A DNA stretch of 64,000 nucleotides, taken from NCBI RefSeq assembly GCF_028649595.1, contig NZ_JAQSLK010000002.1, positions 1-64,000 on the forward strand, written 5' to 3'. A model generated the notes under the pieces. The model was not told the origin of the DNA and did no database searches. It saw only the letters and a program-made list of their open reading frames with translations. This document shows positions 52,345-62,778 of the stretch, one piece after another. Each line of letters opens with the position of its first letter. The first letter of the stretch is position 1. This stretch comes from Campylobacter magnus (GTDB lineage: Bacteria > Campylobacterota > Campylobacteria > Campylobacterales > Campylobacteraceae). Position numbers and translations under genes: made by a program.

Positions 52345-53559
52345 ATGAAATCACTTTTTGGCTACGCAAATACCACAAAAGCTATCGCAAAAAGCGGTGG
52401 CTGGGCGATTTATGATGATAAGTTTGAGAGAATTTCTAGCGATGAGTGGGGGAATTTGCTTTTGCCAAGCTCGCATTTTAAGGCAGAAAAAAGCCAGCTT
52501 GAAATCCCAAGCCCAGGCTTTGCGCCAAGTCATGAGCTGATTTTAAAAGCTAGAAACTTAATCAGCGAGTATGATTATTTTTTTGATATGGGTATGCCAA
52601 AGAGTGTGTGGATAAGTGGAACAAATGGTAAAACCACTACTACTAAAATGTGTGAACATTTACTGCGCTTACATGGGGCTTTTATGGGTGGAAATGTGGG
52701 CATTGCGCTTGCTGATTTGCCTAGAGCTGCAAGGCTATGGATTTTGGAGACTTCTAGCTTTACTATACATTATACAAAGCGAGCTAGACCTGATATATAC
52801 GCACTTTTGCCTATCACGCCTGATCATCTTAGCTGGCATGGCGATATGAATGGCTATGAAAATGCCAAGCTAAAGCCACTTAGCATGATGAACGAGCAAT
52901 GCATAGCTATCATCCCAGCGTGCTTTAAGGAGCGTGAGATTGTAAGGAATTCTAGTGCAAAGATTTATTTTTATTCTAGCGAGCAAGATTTGGCTGATAC
53001 TTTTGAGCTAGAGTACGATAAAATCGCTTTTAGAGTGCCATTTTTAATGGATGCACTTTTTGCTTTGGCTGTGCAAAAAATTTTGCTAGGGCAAGCTGAT
53101 TATGAAAGAGTAAATACCTTTGTGATAGAAAATAATAAGCTTGAAGAACTGCGTGATAATCGTGGCAGGCTATGGGTAAATGATACAAAGGCAACCAACA
53201 TTGATGCTAGCATGCAAGCTATTCGCCGTTATGAGAATGAGAAGATTTTTATAATCTTAGGAGGCGATGATAAAGGCGTGGATTTAAGTCCAGTTTTTGA
53301 TGCGCTATCTGCTCTAAAGCAAGAGCCAAAAATATATGCAATAGGCTCAAATACCGAAAAAATCGTAAATCTAGCTAGGAATTCTAGAATTTCTTGTCTA
53401 GCTTGCTATGAGCTAAAAGAGGCCATAAAGGCAATAGATACTGATTTTAGCGGCTCTGGCGTGGCTTTGCTAAGTCCAGCCTGTGCTAGCCTAGATCAGT
53501 TTAAAAGCTACGCTCAGCGTGGAGATATTTTTAAAGAAGAAATAGCAAATTTAAAGTAA
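52345..53559 (+). CDS. murD: UDP-N-acetylmuramoyl-L-alanine--D-glutamate ligase
   Basis: MurD adds D-glutamate to UDP-MurNAc-L-alanine. The 404-residue Mur ligase has the ATP site WISGTNGKTTTTKM near 90-103, a central domain with LPITPDHLSWHG, and a C-terminal domain with WVNDTKATNIDAS and ILGGDDKG. It follows mraY by 32 bp, including part of a palindrome. Another palindrome inside the gene encodes RNSRIS near 53376. Confidence 0.95.
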   Translation: MKSLFGYANTTKAIAKSGGWAIYDDKFERISSDEWGNLLLPSSHFKAEKSQLEIPSPGFAPSHELILKARNLISEYDYFFDMGMPKSVWISGTNGKTTTTKMCEHLLRLHGAFMGGNVGIALADLPRAARLWILETSSFTIHYTKRARPDIYALLPITPDHLSWHGDMNGYENAKLKPLSMMNEQCIAIIPACFKEREIVRNSSAKIYFYSSEQDLADTFELEYDKIAFRVPFLMDALFALAVQKILLGQADYERVNTFVIENNKLEELRDNRGRLWVNDTKATNIDASMQAIRRYENEKIFIILGGDDKGVDLSPVFDALSALKQEPKIYAIGSNTEKIVNLARNSRISCLACYELKEAIKAIDTDFSGSGVALLSPACASLDQFKSYAQRGDIFKEEIANLK

Positions 53560-53573
53560 TTTTAAGCAAAGCT

Positions 53574-53582
53574 TGCTATAAT
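53574..53582 (+). promoter_or_regulatory. tRNA-Phe promoter, extended -10
   Basis: TTGCTATAAT gives a perfect TATAAT with an upstream TG, 20 bp before the tRNA 5' end. Confidence 0.55.
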
Positions 53583-53601
53583 TTCAGTCTTTTATTTGCG
53601 T

Positions 53602-53677
53602 GGCTAGGTAGCTCAGTCGGTAGAGCAAAGGACTGAAAATCCTTGTGTCGGCGGTTCGATTCCGCCCCTCGCCACCA
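53602..53677 (+). tRNA. tRNA-Phe (anticodon GAA)
   Basis: The anticodon loop is CTGAAAA within AAGGA/TCCTT, and the T arm is GGCGGTTCGATTCCGCC. The acceptor GGCTAGG/CCTCGCC contains one T-C mismatch at the fourth pair. CCA is encoded. Confidence 0.95.
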
Positions 53678-53767
53678 CTTTTTTCTTATTTTTCATTTTT
53701 CAATCTAGAATTCCTTTAAAATTTTTATAAAATATCTTTATTTTAGACTTAAACATTTGCCTTTTTG

Positions 53768-53776
53768 TGCTAAAAT
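53768..53776 (+). promoter_or_regulatory. pglE promoter, extended -10
   Basis: TGCTAAAAT lies 39 bp before the pglE start at 53815. Confidence 0.5.
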
Positions 53777-53787
53777 GCGTGCTTTAA

Positions 53788-54918
<1,131 letters not shown>

Positions 54919-54927
54919 GTCTAAAAA

Positions 54928-55165
54928 ATCTAGAATTCCCTAGCTAGAATTCCGTAGGAATTCTAGAATTTATTTAGGAATTCTAGTTTTTTCGTGGGAA
55001 TTCTAAAATTCCTAGCTAGAAATTCCGTAGGAATTCTAGAATTTTACTTTAGGAATTCTAGATTTTACTTAAGAATTCTAGAATTCTTAGCTAGAATTTA
55101 CTTAGGAATTCTAAGATTTTACTTTAGGAATTCTAGTTTTATTTAGGAATTCTAAAATTCCGTCA
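54928..55165. repeat. Array of GAATTCTAGAATTC-type palindromes between pglE and pglF
   Basis: About ten units of the type TAGGAATTCTAGAATTTTAC, several nearly identical to each other, fill the gap between the two pgl genes. Confidence 0.9.
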
Positions 55166-55188
55166 AAACCTAAAAAAATGGATAAAAA

Positions 55189-56961
55189 ATGATAAAAGCT
55201 ACAAAAACCAAAAGAACGATATTTTTTGTTTTTAGCGATATTTTGATATTTTTATCAAGTGCGTATTTTGCCTTTTTGCTTAGATTTTCTGGAGATATTC
55301 CTTATATTTTTATTTCAGGTATGATTAAGTTTGCGTTTATTATGCTGATTTTAGAGCTTATTTTTGCTTACAAATCTGGGCTTTATAAGGTTCCTTGGCG
55401 TTTTTTTGGGCTTAGAGAAGCTAGAAAAATGCTTATAAACTCGGCTCTTTGTGCACTTATTTTTACTGGCATTTTCTTTATTTTTTATGATTTTTTTGAG
55501 CCTTTTCCTCGCAGCGTGATCCTTATATATGCGTTAATCTCACTGCTTTTGATGGGCGTTTTGCGCATATCAAAGCGTGTGCTACTTGACTTTCGCAAGC
55601 CAAGTGCTGGCGAGCCCTGCGTGATAATCGGAGCTACAAATAAAACTCTACAACTTCTAAAAGGCTTTGCTAGTGGCTATGCAAGCTACTATCCACAATA
55701 CATCGTAGATCCTAGAAAAGACAGCATTGGCACTACTTGTGGAGATTTTTTGGTAGCTTCTATGGACGAGCTAAAAAAATACCCAGCCGAGGGCATAACA
55801 ACAGCAATAATCAGCAAAAAGCTAAGCCCAGCAGAGCTAGATGCGCTACACTCAGAGCTAAACGAGTATGGATACAAAAAAATCAAGCTTTTTTCGCTAC
55901 TTGGTGATGATGCAAATATCAAAGACATAAGCATAGAAGACCTGCTAGCAAGAAAGCCAAAAGACCTTGATAGTAGCGTTATAAAAGAGTTCATAGGCGG
56001 CAAGGTTGTGATGATTACTGGAGCTGGCGGGACTATTGGCTCTGAGCTTAGTAGGCTTTGCCTTGCTTTTGGCGCAAAACAGCTCGTTTTAGTAGAGCAT
56101 AGCGAGTATAATCTCTATGCGATAAATGAAGCACTTGGGGCTAATGAAAGGTGTAAACTAGCCCTTGTTAATGTAACGCAGCTTGATAGCTTGGAGCGAG
56201 TATTTAATCGCTACCGTCCACAAATCGTGCTACACGCAGCTGCTTATAAACATGTGCCACTTTGCGAGTTTAATCCAAAAGAAGCCGTGCGAAACAACAT
56301 CCTAGGCACAAAAAATGTAGTAGATCTTGCCAAAAAATACGCCGCCCTAAGAATGGTGCTAATCTCTACTGATAAAGCCGTGCGCCCTACAAATGTAATG
56401 GGAGCTAGCAAGCGAGTTTGCGAGCTTTATGCGCTAAACTCAGGCGATGAGAGAACCGATGTAGTTGCGGTGCGCTTTGGCAATGTGCTTGGAAGCTCTG
56501 GTTCAGTTATACCAAAGTTTAAAGCTCAAATTGCTGCTAATAAGCCTCTAAGCGTAACGCATCCTGATATCACACGCTATTTTATGCTTGTAAGCGAGGC
56601 CTGTCAGCTTGTGCTTCAAGCTGCTAGCATAGCTAGAGGTGGAGAGCTTTTTGTGCTTGATATGGGCAAGCCTGTAAAAATCGCTGATCTAGCCCAAAAA
56701 ATGCTTCTTTTAAGTGGAAAAGAAGAGCTAGGAATTGAGTATGTGGGCTTGCGACCTGGTGAGAAGCTATACGAAGAGCTACTTGTGGATGAAAATGACA
56801 AGCAAACGAAGTTTGAGAGTATTTTTGTAACGCACTCTGAGGCTGTGGATGTAGGAATTTTAGATGAGCAAATAAAAAAGCTTTTAGAGGCAAAACCTGA
56901 GCAAATCGTAGAGATTTTAAAAGAGATTGTGCCTGAGTTTAATCACAATAATAAAGGATAA
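55189..56961 (+). CDS. pglF: UDP-N-acetylglucosamine 4,6-dehydratase
   Basis: PglF is a membrane-bound dehydratase that starts bacillosamine synthesis. The 590-residue protein has four N-terminal membrane helices (residues 10-125), a CoA-binding-like middle domain and the dehydratase domain. The latter carries TGAGGTIGSELSR near 285 and LISTDKAVRPTNVMGASKR near 395-415. A later segment reads DPDITRYFM-like (HPDITRYFML). Its ribosome site is GGAT. It overlaps no gene but pglG follows after 2 bp. Confidence 0.95.
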   Translation: MIKATKTKRTIFFVFSDILIFLSSAYFAFLLRFSGDIPYIFISGMIKFAFIMLILELIFAYKSGLYKVPWRFFGLREARKMLINSALCALIFTGIFFIFYDFFEPFPRSVILIYALISLLLMGVLRISKRVLLDFRKPSAGEPCVIIGATNKTLQLLKGFASGYASYYPQYIVDPRKDSIGTTCGDFLVASMDELKKYPAEGITTAIISKKLSPAELDALHSELNEYGYKKIKLFSLLGDDANIKDISIEDLLARKPKDLDSSVIKEFIGGKVVMITGAGGTIGSELSRLCLAFGAKQLVLVEHSEYNLYAINEALGANERCKLALVNVTQLDSLERVFNRYRPQIVLHAAAYKHVPLCEFNPKEAVRNNILGTKNVVDLAKKYAALRMVLISTDKAVRPTNVMGASKRVCELYALNSGDERTDVVAVRFGNVLGSSGSVIPKFKAQIAANKPLSVTHPDITRYFMLVSEACQLVLQAASIARGGELFVLDMGKPVKIADLAQKMLLLSGKEELGIEYVGLRPGEKLYEELLVDENDKQTKFESIFVTHSEAVDVGILDEQIKKLLEAKPEQIVEILKEIVPEFNHNNKG

Positions 56962-56963
56962 AA

Positions 56964-57854
56964 TTGTTAATTCAAGATATTAGACGCTTTGCTAGGATTA
57001 GATATAACGCAAGGGCATATCTAGCCTATCTTTTTGAGAGAAATATACCAAATCGCTTGCCTATGATAAATTTAGATATCATAAAATCTGGGCTTGATAA
57101 AATCGCACACGAAGTAGAAAATTTTGATGCTTTTTACATCCTTGCTCCTGATGGTGTGCAAATAGAAAACAATATCAGCCTAGATGAGAGCAGGCGCATA
57201 GGCGCAGGAGAAAATAGAAGCAATAAGGCGTATTTTTACAGAGCTGTAAAAGAGCGCAGATGCGTGCTAAGTGATCCTTATCCAAGTAGCTTAACTGGTG
57301 AGCTTTGTGTATCAGCTAGCGAGCCTGTTTATGATGAAAAAGGAACTTTACTATATATAGTTTGCGTAGATATTTCGCTAAATGATATTTTAAAGCTAAT
57401 TCCACCTGGCAGGCTTGATTTTGGCTTTGAGAGCTTTTCTAGGTTTGTTTATGCTCTTATTTCACTAGCGCTTTTTGCTATTACAGCTGTGCTTTTTGTC
57501 CTTGGCATTAAAAGCATTATCTGGGCTCCATTTGGTGCGCTAAATGTAGCTGATATGTTTGAGAGTACGATTATTCTTACCTTAGCCCTTGCACTTTTTG
57601 ATCTAGTAAAGGCGATTTTTGATGAAGAGGTGCTTGGCAAAAGTGCTAAAGAAAATAGCGGCGTATCTCGCACTATGGTGCGTTTTCTCTCATCTATTAT
57701 CATCGCCCTTGCTATTGAAGCGCTTATGCTTGTATTTAAGTTTGCTATAACTAGCCCAGAGCAGATAATTTACGCTGTGTGGCTAATAAGCGGTGTTTCG
57801 CTACTTTTAATAGCACTTAGTGTGTATTTGTATATGAGTAAAAAAGCAGGATGA
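56964..57854 (+). CDS. pglG: PglG-like membrane protein with a PDC-type domain
   Basis: This 296-residue protein follows pglF directly, as pglG does in C. jejuni. Its N-terminal half resembles a PDC/Cache sensor domain (LDESRRIGAGENRSNKAYFY, then LSDPYPSSLTGELCVSASEP). The C-terminal half has four membrane helices. The start is a TTG preceded by AAAGGAT. In C. jejuni the role of PglG in glycosylation is not established, and sequence gives no catalytic motif. The name rests on gene order and overall form. Confidence 0.78.
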   Translation: MLIQDIRRFARIRYNARAYLAYLFERNIPNRLPMINLDIIKSGLDKIAHEVENFDAFYILAPDGVQIENNISLDESRRIGAGENRSNKAYFYRAVKERRCVLSDPYPSSLTGELCVSASEPVYDEKGTLLYIVCVDISLNDILKLIPPGRLDFGFESFSRFVYALISLALFAITAVLFVLGIKSIIWAPFGALNVADMFESTIILTLALALFDLVKAIFDEEVLGKSAKENSGVSRTMVRFLSSIIIALAIEALMLVFKFAITSPEQIIYAVWLISGVSLLLIALSVYLYMSKKAG

Positions 57855-57865
57855 AATAGGAAAAA

Positions 57866-58483
57866 ATGATGAAAATAGCAATAGTTGATTATGGTCTAGG
57901 AAATATTCATAGCGTCCAAAATGCACTTAGTTTTATAGGTGCTAGCTCTACGCTTGAAAGCGAGCCAAAAGAGCTAAAAAACTATGATAAAGTGATTTTG
58001 CCAGGTGTGGGGGCATTTGGCGATGCGATGGATAGGCTTAAAAAAACTGGCATGGACAAAGCTGTTAAAGACTTTGCTAGCTCTAATAAGCCACTTTTAG
58101 GCGTGTGCTTGGGACTGCATTTGCTTTTTAAAAAAGGCTATGAGTTTGGTGAGCATGAGGGGCTTGGAATTCTAGATGGAGAGGTTGTGAAGTTTGATGA
58201 GAGTAAATTTAACGAACCTTTAAAAATCCCGCACATGGGCTGGAATACCTGCGAGTTTTGTAAGCAAAGTGCTCTAAATGCAGGGCTTAAAAAAAGCGAG
58301 TATTTTTATTTTGTCCACAGCTACCATGTAATCTGCGATGAAAGCCTTGTGCTAGCTACTACAAACTACGGCTATGATTTTATCTCAGCAGTGCAGAGTA
58401 AAAATATTTACGCCTTTCAGCCTCACCCTGAAAAATCGCATAATGTAGGCTTAAAAATACTAAAAAATTTCGTGGAGCTATAA
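57866..58483 (+). CDS. hisH: Imidazole glycerol phosphate synthase, glutaminase subunit
   Basis: HisH feeds ammonia to HisF for imidazole ring formation in histidine synthesis. The 205-residue class I glutamine amidotransferase has the nucleophile in [10 protein letters not shown] (Cys near 84), [10 protein letters not shown] near 50 and the His/Glu pair in QPHPEKS near 190. A palindrome copy encodes LGILDG near 58165. It is 1 bp from hisA; hisF is not in the window. Confidence 0.95.
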   Translation: MMKIAIVDYGLGNIHSVQNALSFIGASSTLESEPKELKNYDKVILPGVGAFGDAMDRLKKTGMDKAVKDFASSNKPLLGVCLGLHLLFKKGYEFGEHEGLGILDGEVVKFDESKFNEPLKIPHMGWNTCEFCKQSALNAGLKKSEYFYFVHSYHVICDESLVLATTNYGYDFISAVQSKNIYAFQPHPEKSHNVGLKILKNFVEL

Positions 58484-58484
58484 A

Positions 58485-59195
58485 ATGGAAATAATCCCAG
58501 CAATTGATCTAAAAAACGGCTGTGCTGTAAGGCTGTATAAAGGCGATATGAACAGTGCAAAAATCTACTCAAATGAGCCTAGCGAGCTTGCAAAAGCTTT
58601 TGAGGATTTGGGCGCTAGTTATTTACACATTGTAGACCTTGATGGCGCTATAGCAGGCGAGGCGATAAGCTTTAATGTAGTTGAAAAAATCGCTAAAAGC
58701 ACTAAACTAAAAATAGAAATCGGCGGTGGAATTCGCAATGAAGAGCGCATAAAGGACTATCTAAATGCTGGGGCAAAGCGTGTGATTTTAGGCTCAGTTG
58801 CTCTAAAAGACCCTGAGTTTACTAAGCAAATGGCTAGCAAATACGAAGTCGTAGTTGGCATAGATGTAAATAATGGTATGGTAGCAGTTGAGGGTTGGGT
58901 AGAGGTAAGCAAGGTAAAAGGCAGCGAGCTTGCTAAACTCTACGCAAATGCTGGAGTATCAGCTATCATCACAACTGATATTAGCAAAGATGGCACGCTA
59001 AGTGGGGTAAATGCAGAGCTAACTGATGAAATAGCAAGAGCTAGTGGGATTGCTACCATAGCAAGTGGCGGTGTGCGTGATATAGGCGATATTGAGAGAA
59101 TTCTAGAATTCCCTAGCATAGCTGGAGTTATTGTAGGCAAGGCTTACTATGAAGGCACGCTGGATTTAAAAACTGCTTTTAAAATGACTAAATAG
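58485..59195 (+). CDS. hisA: ProFAR isomerase (HisA)
   Basis: HisA isomerises ProFAR to PRFAR in histidine synthesis. The 236-residue TIM barrel has the catalytic aspartates in IPAIDLKNG (Asp8) and TTDISKDGT (near 168), with phosphate loops GGGIRNEER and ASGGVRD. Near the C-terminus (59098-59115) a palindrome copy encodes RILEFPS where homologues have unrelated residues. Confidence 0.96.
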   Translation: MEIIPAIDLKNGCAVRLYKGDMNSAKIYSNEPSELAKAFEDLGASYLHIVDLDGAIAGEAISFNVVEKIAKSTKLKIEIGGGIRNEERIKDYLNAGAKRVILGSVALKDPEFTKQMASKYEVVVGIDVNNGMVAVEGWVEVSKVKGSELAKLYANAGVSAIITTDISKDGTLSGVNAELTDEIARASGIATIASGGVRDIGDIERILEFPSIAGVIVGKAYYEGTLDLKTAFKMTK

Positions 59196-59243
59196 TTGCC
59201 AAAATATGCTAAAATAGCTAGAAAATTAAAAAAAGGATGTAAA

Positions 59244-59990
59244 ATGAGAAAAATTCTTTTAGGCTTAGGGCTTTTTGTGGCTTTATTTTTATCTGCTTGT
59301 TCAAGCAATGAAAAAGATACTCTAAGAGTGGCTACAAACGCAAACTTCCCTCCATATGAGTATATTGAAAATGGAGATTATGCAGGTATTGATATAGAAA
59401 TAGCAAAACAAATCGCAAAAGAGCTAAATCTAAAACTAGATATCCAAAATATGCCATTTGACTCTATCATCGCTGCTGTGGCTAGCAATAAAGTAGATAT
59501 TGGTATTTCAGGCTTTACTGTAACTGATGAGCGCAAAAAAAGCATAAACTTTAGCGACTCTTATGCAAAAAGCAAACAAGCAATCATCGTAAAAGATGAT
59601 AGTTCTATTAAAAAAGTAGATGATCTTTATGGAGATAATGCTTATAGTGTGGGCGTTCAGCTCTCAACAACCGGAGCAATTTATTTTGGCGATGATATAA
59701 AAAACAAAAAAACAAAAGCTACTTTACAAGAATACCACAATGGAGCCGATGCTGTGGCTGCTCTCATCGCTGGCAAAATCGACTGCGTTATCATAGATGA
59801 ACAGCCAGCAAAAAGCTTTGTAGCTTCAAATCGTGGTTTACAAATTCTAGCCACTGAGTATATAGAAGAAGAATACGCAATCATCGTTAGCAAAGAAAAA
59901 GAAGAACTGCTTAAAAAGATAAACTCTATTATATCAAAGCTAAAAAGCGACGGTACAATAGATGCGATTCAAAAAAAATATATAAAATAG
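59244..59990 (+). CDS. Amino-acid ABC transporter substrate-binding lipoprotein
   Basis: This 248-residue periplasmic protein has a lipoprotein signal with lipobox LSAC (Cys near 18). It also has a family 3 solute-binding fold (TLRVATNANFPPYEYIENGD, DIGISGFTVTDERKKSINFS), the type that binds polar amino acids. The start follows AAAAAGGATG; the in-frame TTG at 59196 directly after hisA is rejected. A permease and an ATPase gene follow, giving a complete importer. The ligand is not determined. Confidence 0.92.
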   Translation: MRKILLGLGLFVALFLSACSSNEKDTLRVATNANFPPYEYIENGDYAGIDIEIAKQIAKELNLKLDIQNMPFDSIIAAVASNKVDIGISGFTVTDERKKSINFSDSYAKSKQAIIVKDDSSIKKVDDLYGDNAYSVGVQLSTTGAIYFGDDIKNKKTKATLQEYHNGADAVAALIAGKIDCVIIDEQPAKSFVASNRGLQILATEYIEEEYAIIVSKEKEELLKKINSIISKLKSDGTIDAIQKKYIK

Positions 59991-60017
59991 CTCTTTTTAA
60001 AAGCTAAAGGGGATGTT

Positions 60018-60743
60018 TTGCTAGCTTGGTTTGAGGATATTAGGTCTGCGTTTATTTTAAACTTCATTGAGGGCGATAGATACTTACTGATAATAAGTGG
60101 TCTTAAACAAACACTTATTATCACGCTTTTTGCTGGGATTTTGGGACTTGCGATAGGCTTTGTTATCTCGGTAGTTAGGGCTACTTATGATATGCATATT
60201 TCTGAGATGACAGGGTTTAAAAAGCACATTTTAAGCTTTTTTAACGCTATTTTTGGGGCGTATTTGGCAGTTATCCGTGGCACACCTATGGTGGTTCAAC
60301 TGATGATTATGTATTATATAATTTTTGCTAGTTCTACAAACGCTACTCTTATTGCTATTTTAGCCTTTGGGATAAACTCAGGGGCTTATGTGGCTGAGAT
60401 TTTTAGAGGTGGGATAATCTCAGTAGATAAAGGTCAGTATGAAGCAGGACGAAGTCTTGGTTTTAGCTATGTTTCTACTATGACCTTGATTATTTTTCCA
60501 CAAGCTTTTAAAAACTGCTTGCCAGCTTTAGCAAATGAGTTTATAGTACTTTTAAAAGAAACTTCAATTGCTGGATATGTGGCAATTACTGACCTTACAC
60601 GAGCTGGTGATATTATCCGCGGTAGGACATTTTCAGCCTTTATGCCGCTTATTGCTGTGGCGTTAATCTACTTTGTGCTAGTAATGATTCTTAGCTATTT
60701 TGTAAAAAAGCTAGAAAGGAGATTACACCGCCGTGGACACTAA
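60018..60743 (+). CDS. Amino-acid ABC transporter permease
   Basis: This 241-residue inner-membrane protein has about five helices and the HisMQ-family coupling segment ([20 protein letters not shown] near 142-161). It also contains [19 protein letters not shown] near 87. The start is a TTG after an AAAGGGGAT site; an ATG just upstream is out of frame. It overlaps the ATPase gene by 11 bp. Confidence 0.92.
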   Translation: MLAWFEDIRSAFILNFIEGDRYLLIISGLKQTLIITLFAGILGLAIGFVISVVRATYDMHISEMTGFKKHILSFFNAIFGAYLAVIRGTPMVVQLMIMYYIIFASSTNATLIAILAFGINSGAYVAEIFRGGIISVDKGQYEAGRSLGFSYVSTMTLIIFPQAFKNCLPALANEFIVLLKETSIAGYVAITDLTRAGDIIRGRTFSAFMPLIAVALIYFVLVMILSYFVKKLERRLHRRGH

Positions 60744-61470
60744 AGTACTTTTAAAAATTCAAGATCTTCACAAAAGCTTTGGCGACCACGAAGTGCTAAA
60801 AGGCATAAACATTGAAATCAAAAAAGGTGAAGTAGTGGTGATAATCGGGGCATCAGGCTCTGGCAAAAGCACTTTTTTACGCACTTTAAACCTGCTTGAA
60901 GTACCTAGTTCTGGTAAAATTATCTTTGAGGGAAATGAGCTTTGCGCCCAAAAAAGTGATGTAAATAAACACCGCCAAAAAATGGGAATGGTTTTTCAGC
61001 ATTTTAATCTCTTTGAGCATTTAAGCGTGCTTGAAAATCTCTGCATAGCCCCTATAAAACTGCTTAAAAAATCAAAAGAACAAGCAAAAAAAGAAGCAAT
61101 GGAGCTGCTAAATCAAGTAGGACTTGCTGATAAAATAAGCGCTTATCCAAGCAGCTTAAGCGGTGGACAAAAGCAGCGCATAGCAATCGTTCGTGCACTT
61201 GCTATGAGCCCTGATGTTATGCTATTTGATGAGCCTACATCAGCGCTAGATCCAGAGATGGTAGGTGAGGTGCTAAATGTAATGAAAAATCTTGCAAGAT
61301 CAGGTATGACAATGGTAGTAGTAACTCATGAAATGGGTTTTGCAAGAGAAGTTGCAAGCAGAGTGCTGTTTTTTGATAAGGGCATTGTAGCTGAGGATGC
61401 AAGCCCAAATGAAATTTTTTCAAACCCAAAAAATAGCCGTTTAAAGGAATTTTTATCAAGAATTCTTTAA
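60733..61470 (+). CDS. Amino-acid ABC transporter ATP-binding protein
   Basis: This 245-residue ATPase powers the importer. Walker A is GASGSGKST near 37-45, the signature LSGGQKQR near 138, Walker B VMLFDEP near 158 and the switch histidine in VVVTHEMGF near 195. The start is GTG, inside the end of the permease gene with an AAAGGAGA site upstream. The group is the GlnQ/ArtP type for polar amino acids. Confidence 0.95.
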   Translation: MDTKVLLKIQDLHKSFGDHEVLKGINIEIKKGEVVVIIGASGSGKSTFLRTLNLLEVPSSGKIIFEGNELCAQKSDVNKHRQKMGMVFQHFNLFEHLSVLENLCIAPIKLLKKSKEQAKKEAMELLNQVGLADKISAYPSSLSGGQKQRIAIVRALAMSPDVMLFDEPTSALDPEMVGEVLNVMKNLARSGMTMVVVTHEMGFAREVASRVLFFDKGIVAEDASPNEIFSNPKNSRLKEFLSRIL

Positions 61471-61497
61471 ATTTTTTAATATATTTTAAAGTTTTTT

Positions 61498-61506
61498 TGC
61501 TAAAAT
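61498..61506 (+). promoter_or_regulatory. cheY promoter, extended -10
   Basis: TGCTAAAAT lies 37 bp before the cheY start. Confidence 0.55.
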
Positions 61507-61542
61507 GCGCAGATTATTTAGAATTTTTTCAAAGGAAAGCTC

Positions 61543-61917
61543 GTGAAACTGTTAGTCGTAGATGATAGCTCTACTATGAGAAGAATTATTAAAAACACGC
61601 TTCAAAGACTTGGTCACAAAGATATTCTAGAAGCTGAGCATGGCTTGGAGGCTTGGGGAATTCTAGAAGCAAACAGCGATATAAATGTGCTTATCACTGA
61701 CTGGAACATGCCTGAGATGAATGGACTTGAGCTAGTAAAAAAAGTCCGTGCCGAGCAAAAATATATTGATATGCCTATTATTATGGTAACCACAGAAGGT
61801 GGTAAGGCTGAGGTTATCACAGCCCTAAAAGCTGGTGTGAATAACTATATCGTTAAGCCATTTACGCCACAAGTTTTAAAAGAAAAGCTTGAAGACGTAT
61901 TGCCAACTGCTCAGTAG
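61543..61917 (+). CDS. cheY: Chemotaxis response regulator CheY
   Basis: Phosphorylated CheY binds the flagellar switch. The 124-residue single receiver domain has the acidic pair in VVDDSSTMRR (Asp7, Asp8), the phosphoacceptor Asp in LITDWNMPEMNGLE (near 53), and MVTTEGG and IVKPFTP with the conserved Lys. The start is GTG with an AAAGGAAA site. A palindrome copy (61658-61671) encodes WGILEA in the helix before the phosphorylation strand. Confidence 0.96.
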   Translation: MKLLVVDDSSTMRRIIKNTLQRLGHKDILEAEHGLEAWGILEANSDINVLITDWNMPEMNGLELVKKVRAEQKYIDMPIIMVTTEGGKAEVITALKAGVNNYIVKPFTPQVLKEKLEDVLPTAQ

Positions 61918-61935
61918 TCGTTCTTTGGCAAAGCT

Positions 61936-62757
61936 TTGAAAGAACAATATTTTGAACTTAGCGTTTTAGGCTCAAATGAACAGAGCTTAAAAGAGCTGGC
62001 TTTTGACCTTGGTGTTACAGCGATTGAAGAGCTTGAAAACGGCTTTATCGTGCGCTCAAATGATGATTTGGAGCTTGTAGAACTTGGCATAAAAAGTCTA
62101 GCCAAGGCTCTAAATATCCCCATTTCTACACAAATACAAATCAAAAATAATAGCGACTGGATTTCAAACTATCAAAATAGCATAAAGCCTGTAAAATGTG
62201 GTTCTTTTTACATCCGTCCAAGCTGGCATGAAGCTAGTAAAGATAGCATTGATATTATCATTGACCCAGCCCTTGCCTTTGGCTCAGGTCATCATGAGAG
62301 CACTAGTTCGTGCTTGGAGCTAATCAGCGAGTTTTGCGCAGGTAAAAAAGAGCTAAAAACTGCTTTAGATGTGGGCTGTGGGAGTGGAATTCTTAGCATT
62401 GCGCTAGCTAAACTTGCTTTTGAAGTAAGTAGCTGTGATACTGAGAGCCAAGCAGTAGAAAGCTGCCTTATAAATGCTAGCAAAAATAATGTAAAACTAA
62501 AAGAAGTTTTGCTAGGTAGCATTGATAAGGCTAGTGGCAAATATGATGTAATTTGTGCTAATATTATCGCTGATGTGATTTTTCTTTTGGCAAATGAGCT
62601 AAAAGCAAAGCTAAATGTAGGTGGCTACTTGGTGCTATCAGGAATTCTAGATCGCTATAAACAAAGAATTTTGGCTGAGTTTAGCGAATTAGAGCTGATT
62701 AAAAGCATTAATAAAAATGAATGGGAAAGTTTTATTTACCAAAAAATAGCAAAATAA
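61936..62757 (+). CDS. prmA: Ribosomal protein L11 methyltransferase
   Basis: PrmA trimethylates ribosomal protein L11. The 273-residue protein has an N-terminal substrate-recognition domain and a SAM domain with DPALAFGSGHHEST near 110 and DVGCGSGILSIALA near 145. NIIADVI takes the place of the NPP motif near 202. The start is a TTG 18 bp after cheY with a poor ribosome site, so it may depend on read-through from cheY. A palindrome encodes GILD near 62643. Confidence 0.93.
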   Translation: MKEQYFELSVLGSNEQSLKELAFDLGVTAIEELENGFIVRSNDDLELVELGIKSLAKALNIPISTQIQIKNNSDWISNYQNSIKPVKCGSFYIRPSWHEASKDSIDIIIDPALAFGSGHHESTSSCLELISEFCAGKKELKTALDVGCGSGILSIALAKLAFEVSSCDTESQAVESCLINASKNNVKLKEVLLGSIDKASGKYDVICANIIADVIFLLANELKAKLNVGGYLVLSGILDRYKQRILAEFSELELIKSINKNEWESFIYQKIAK

Positions 62758-62778
62758 AAAAAAAATTTAGGACAAAAA

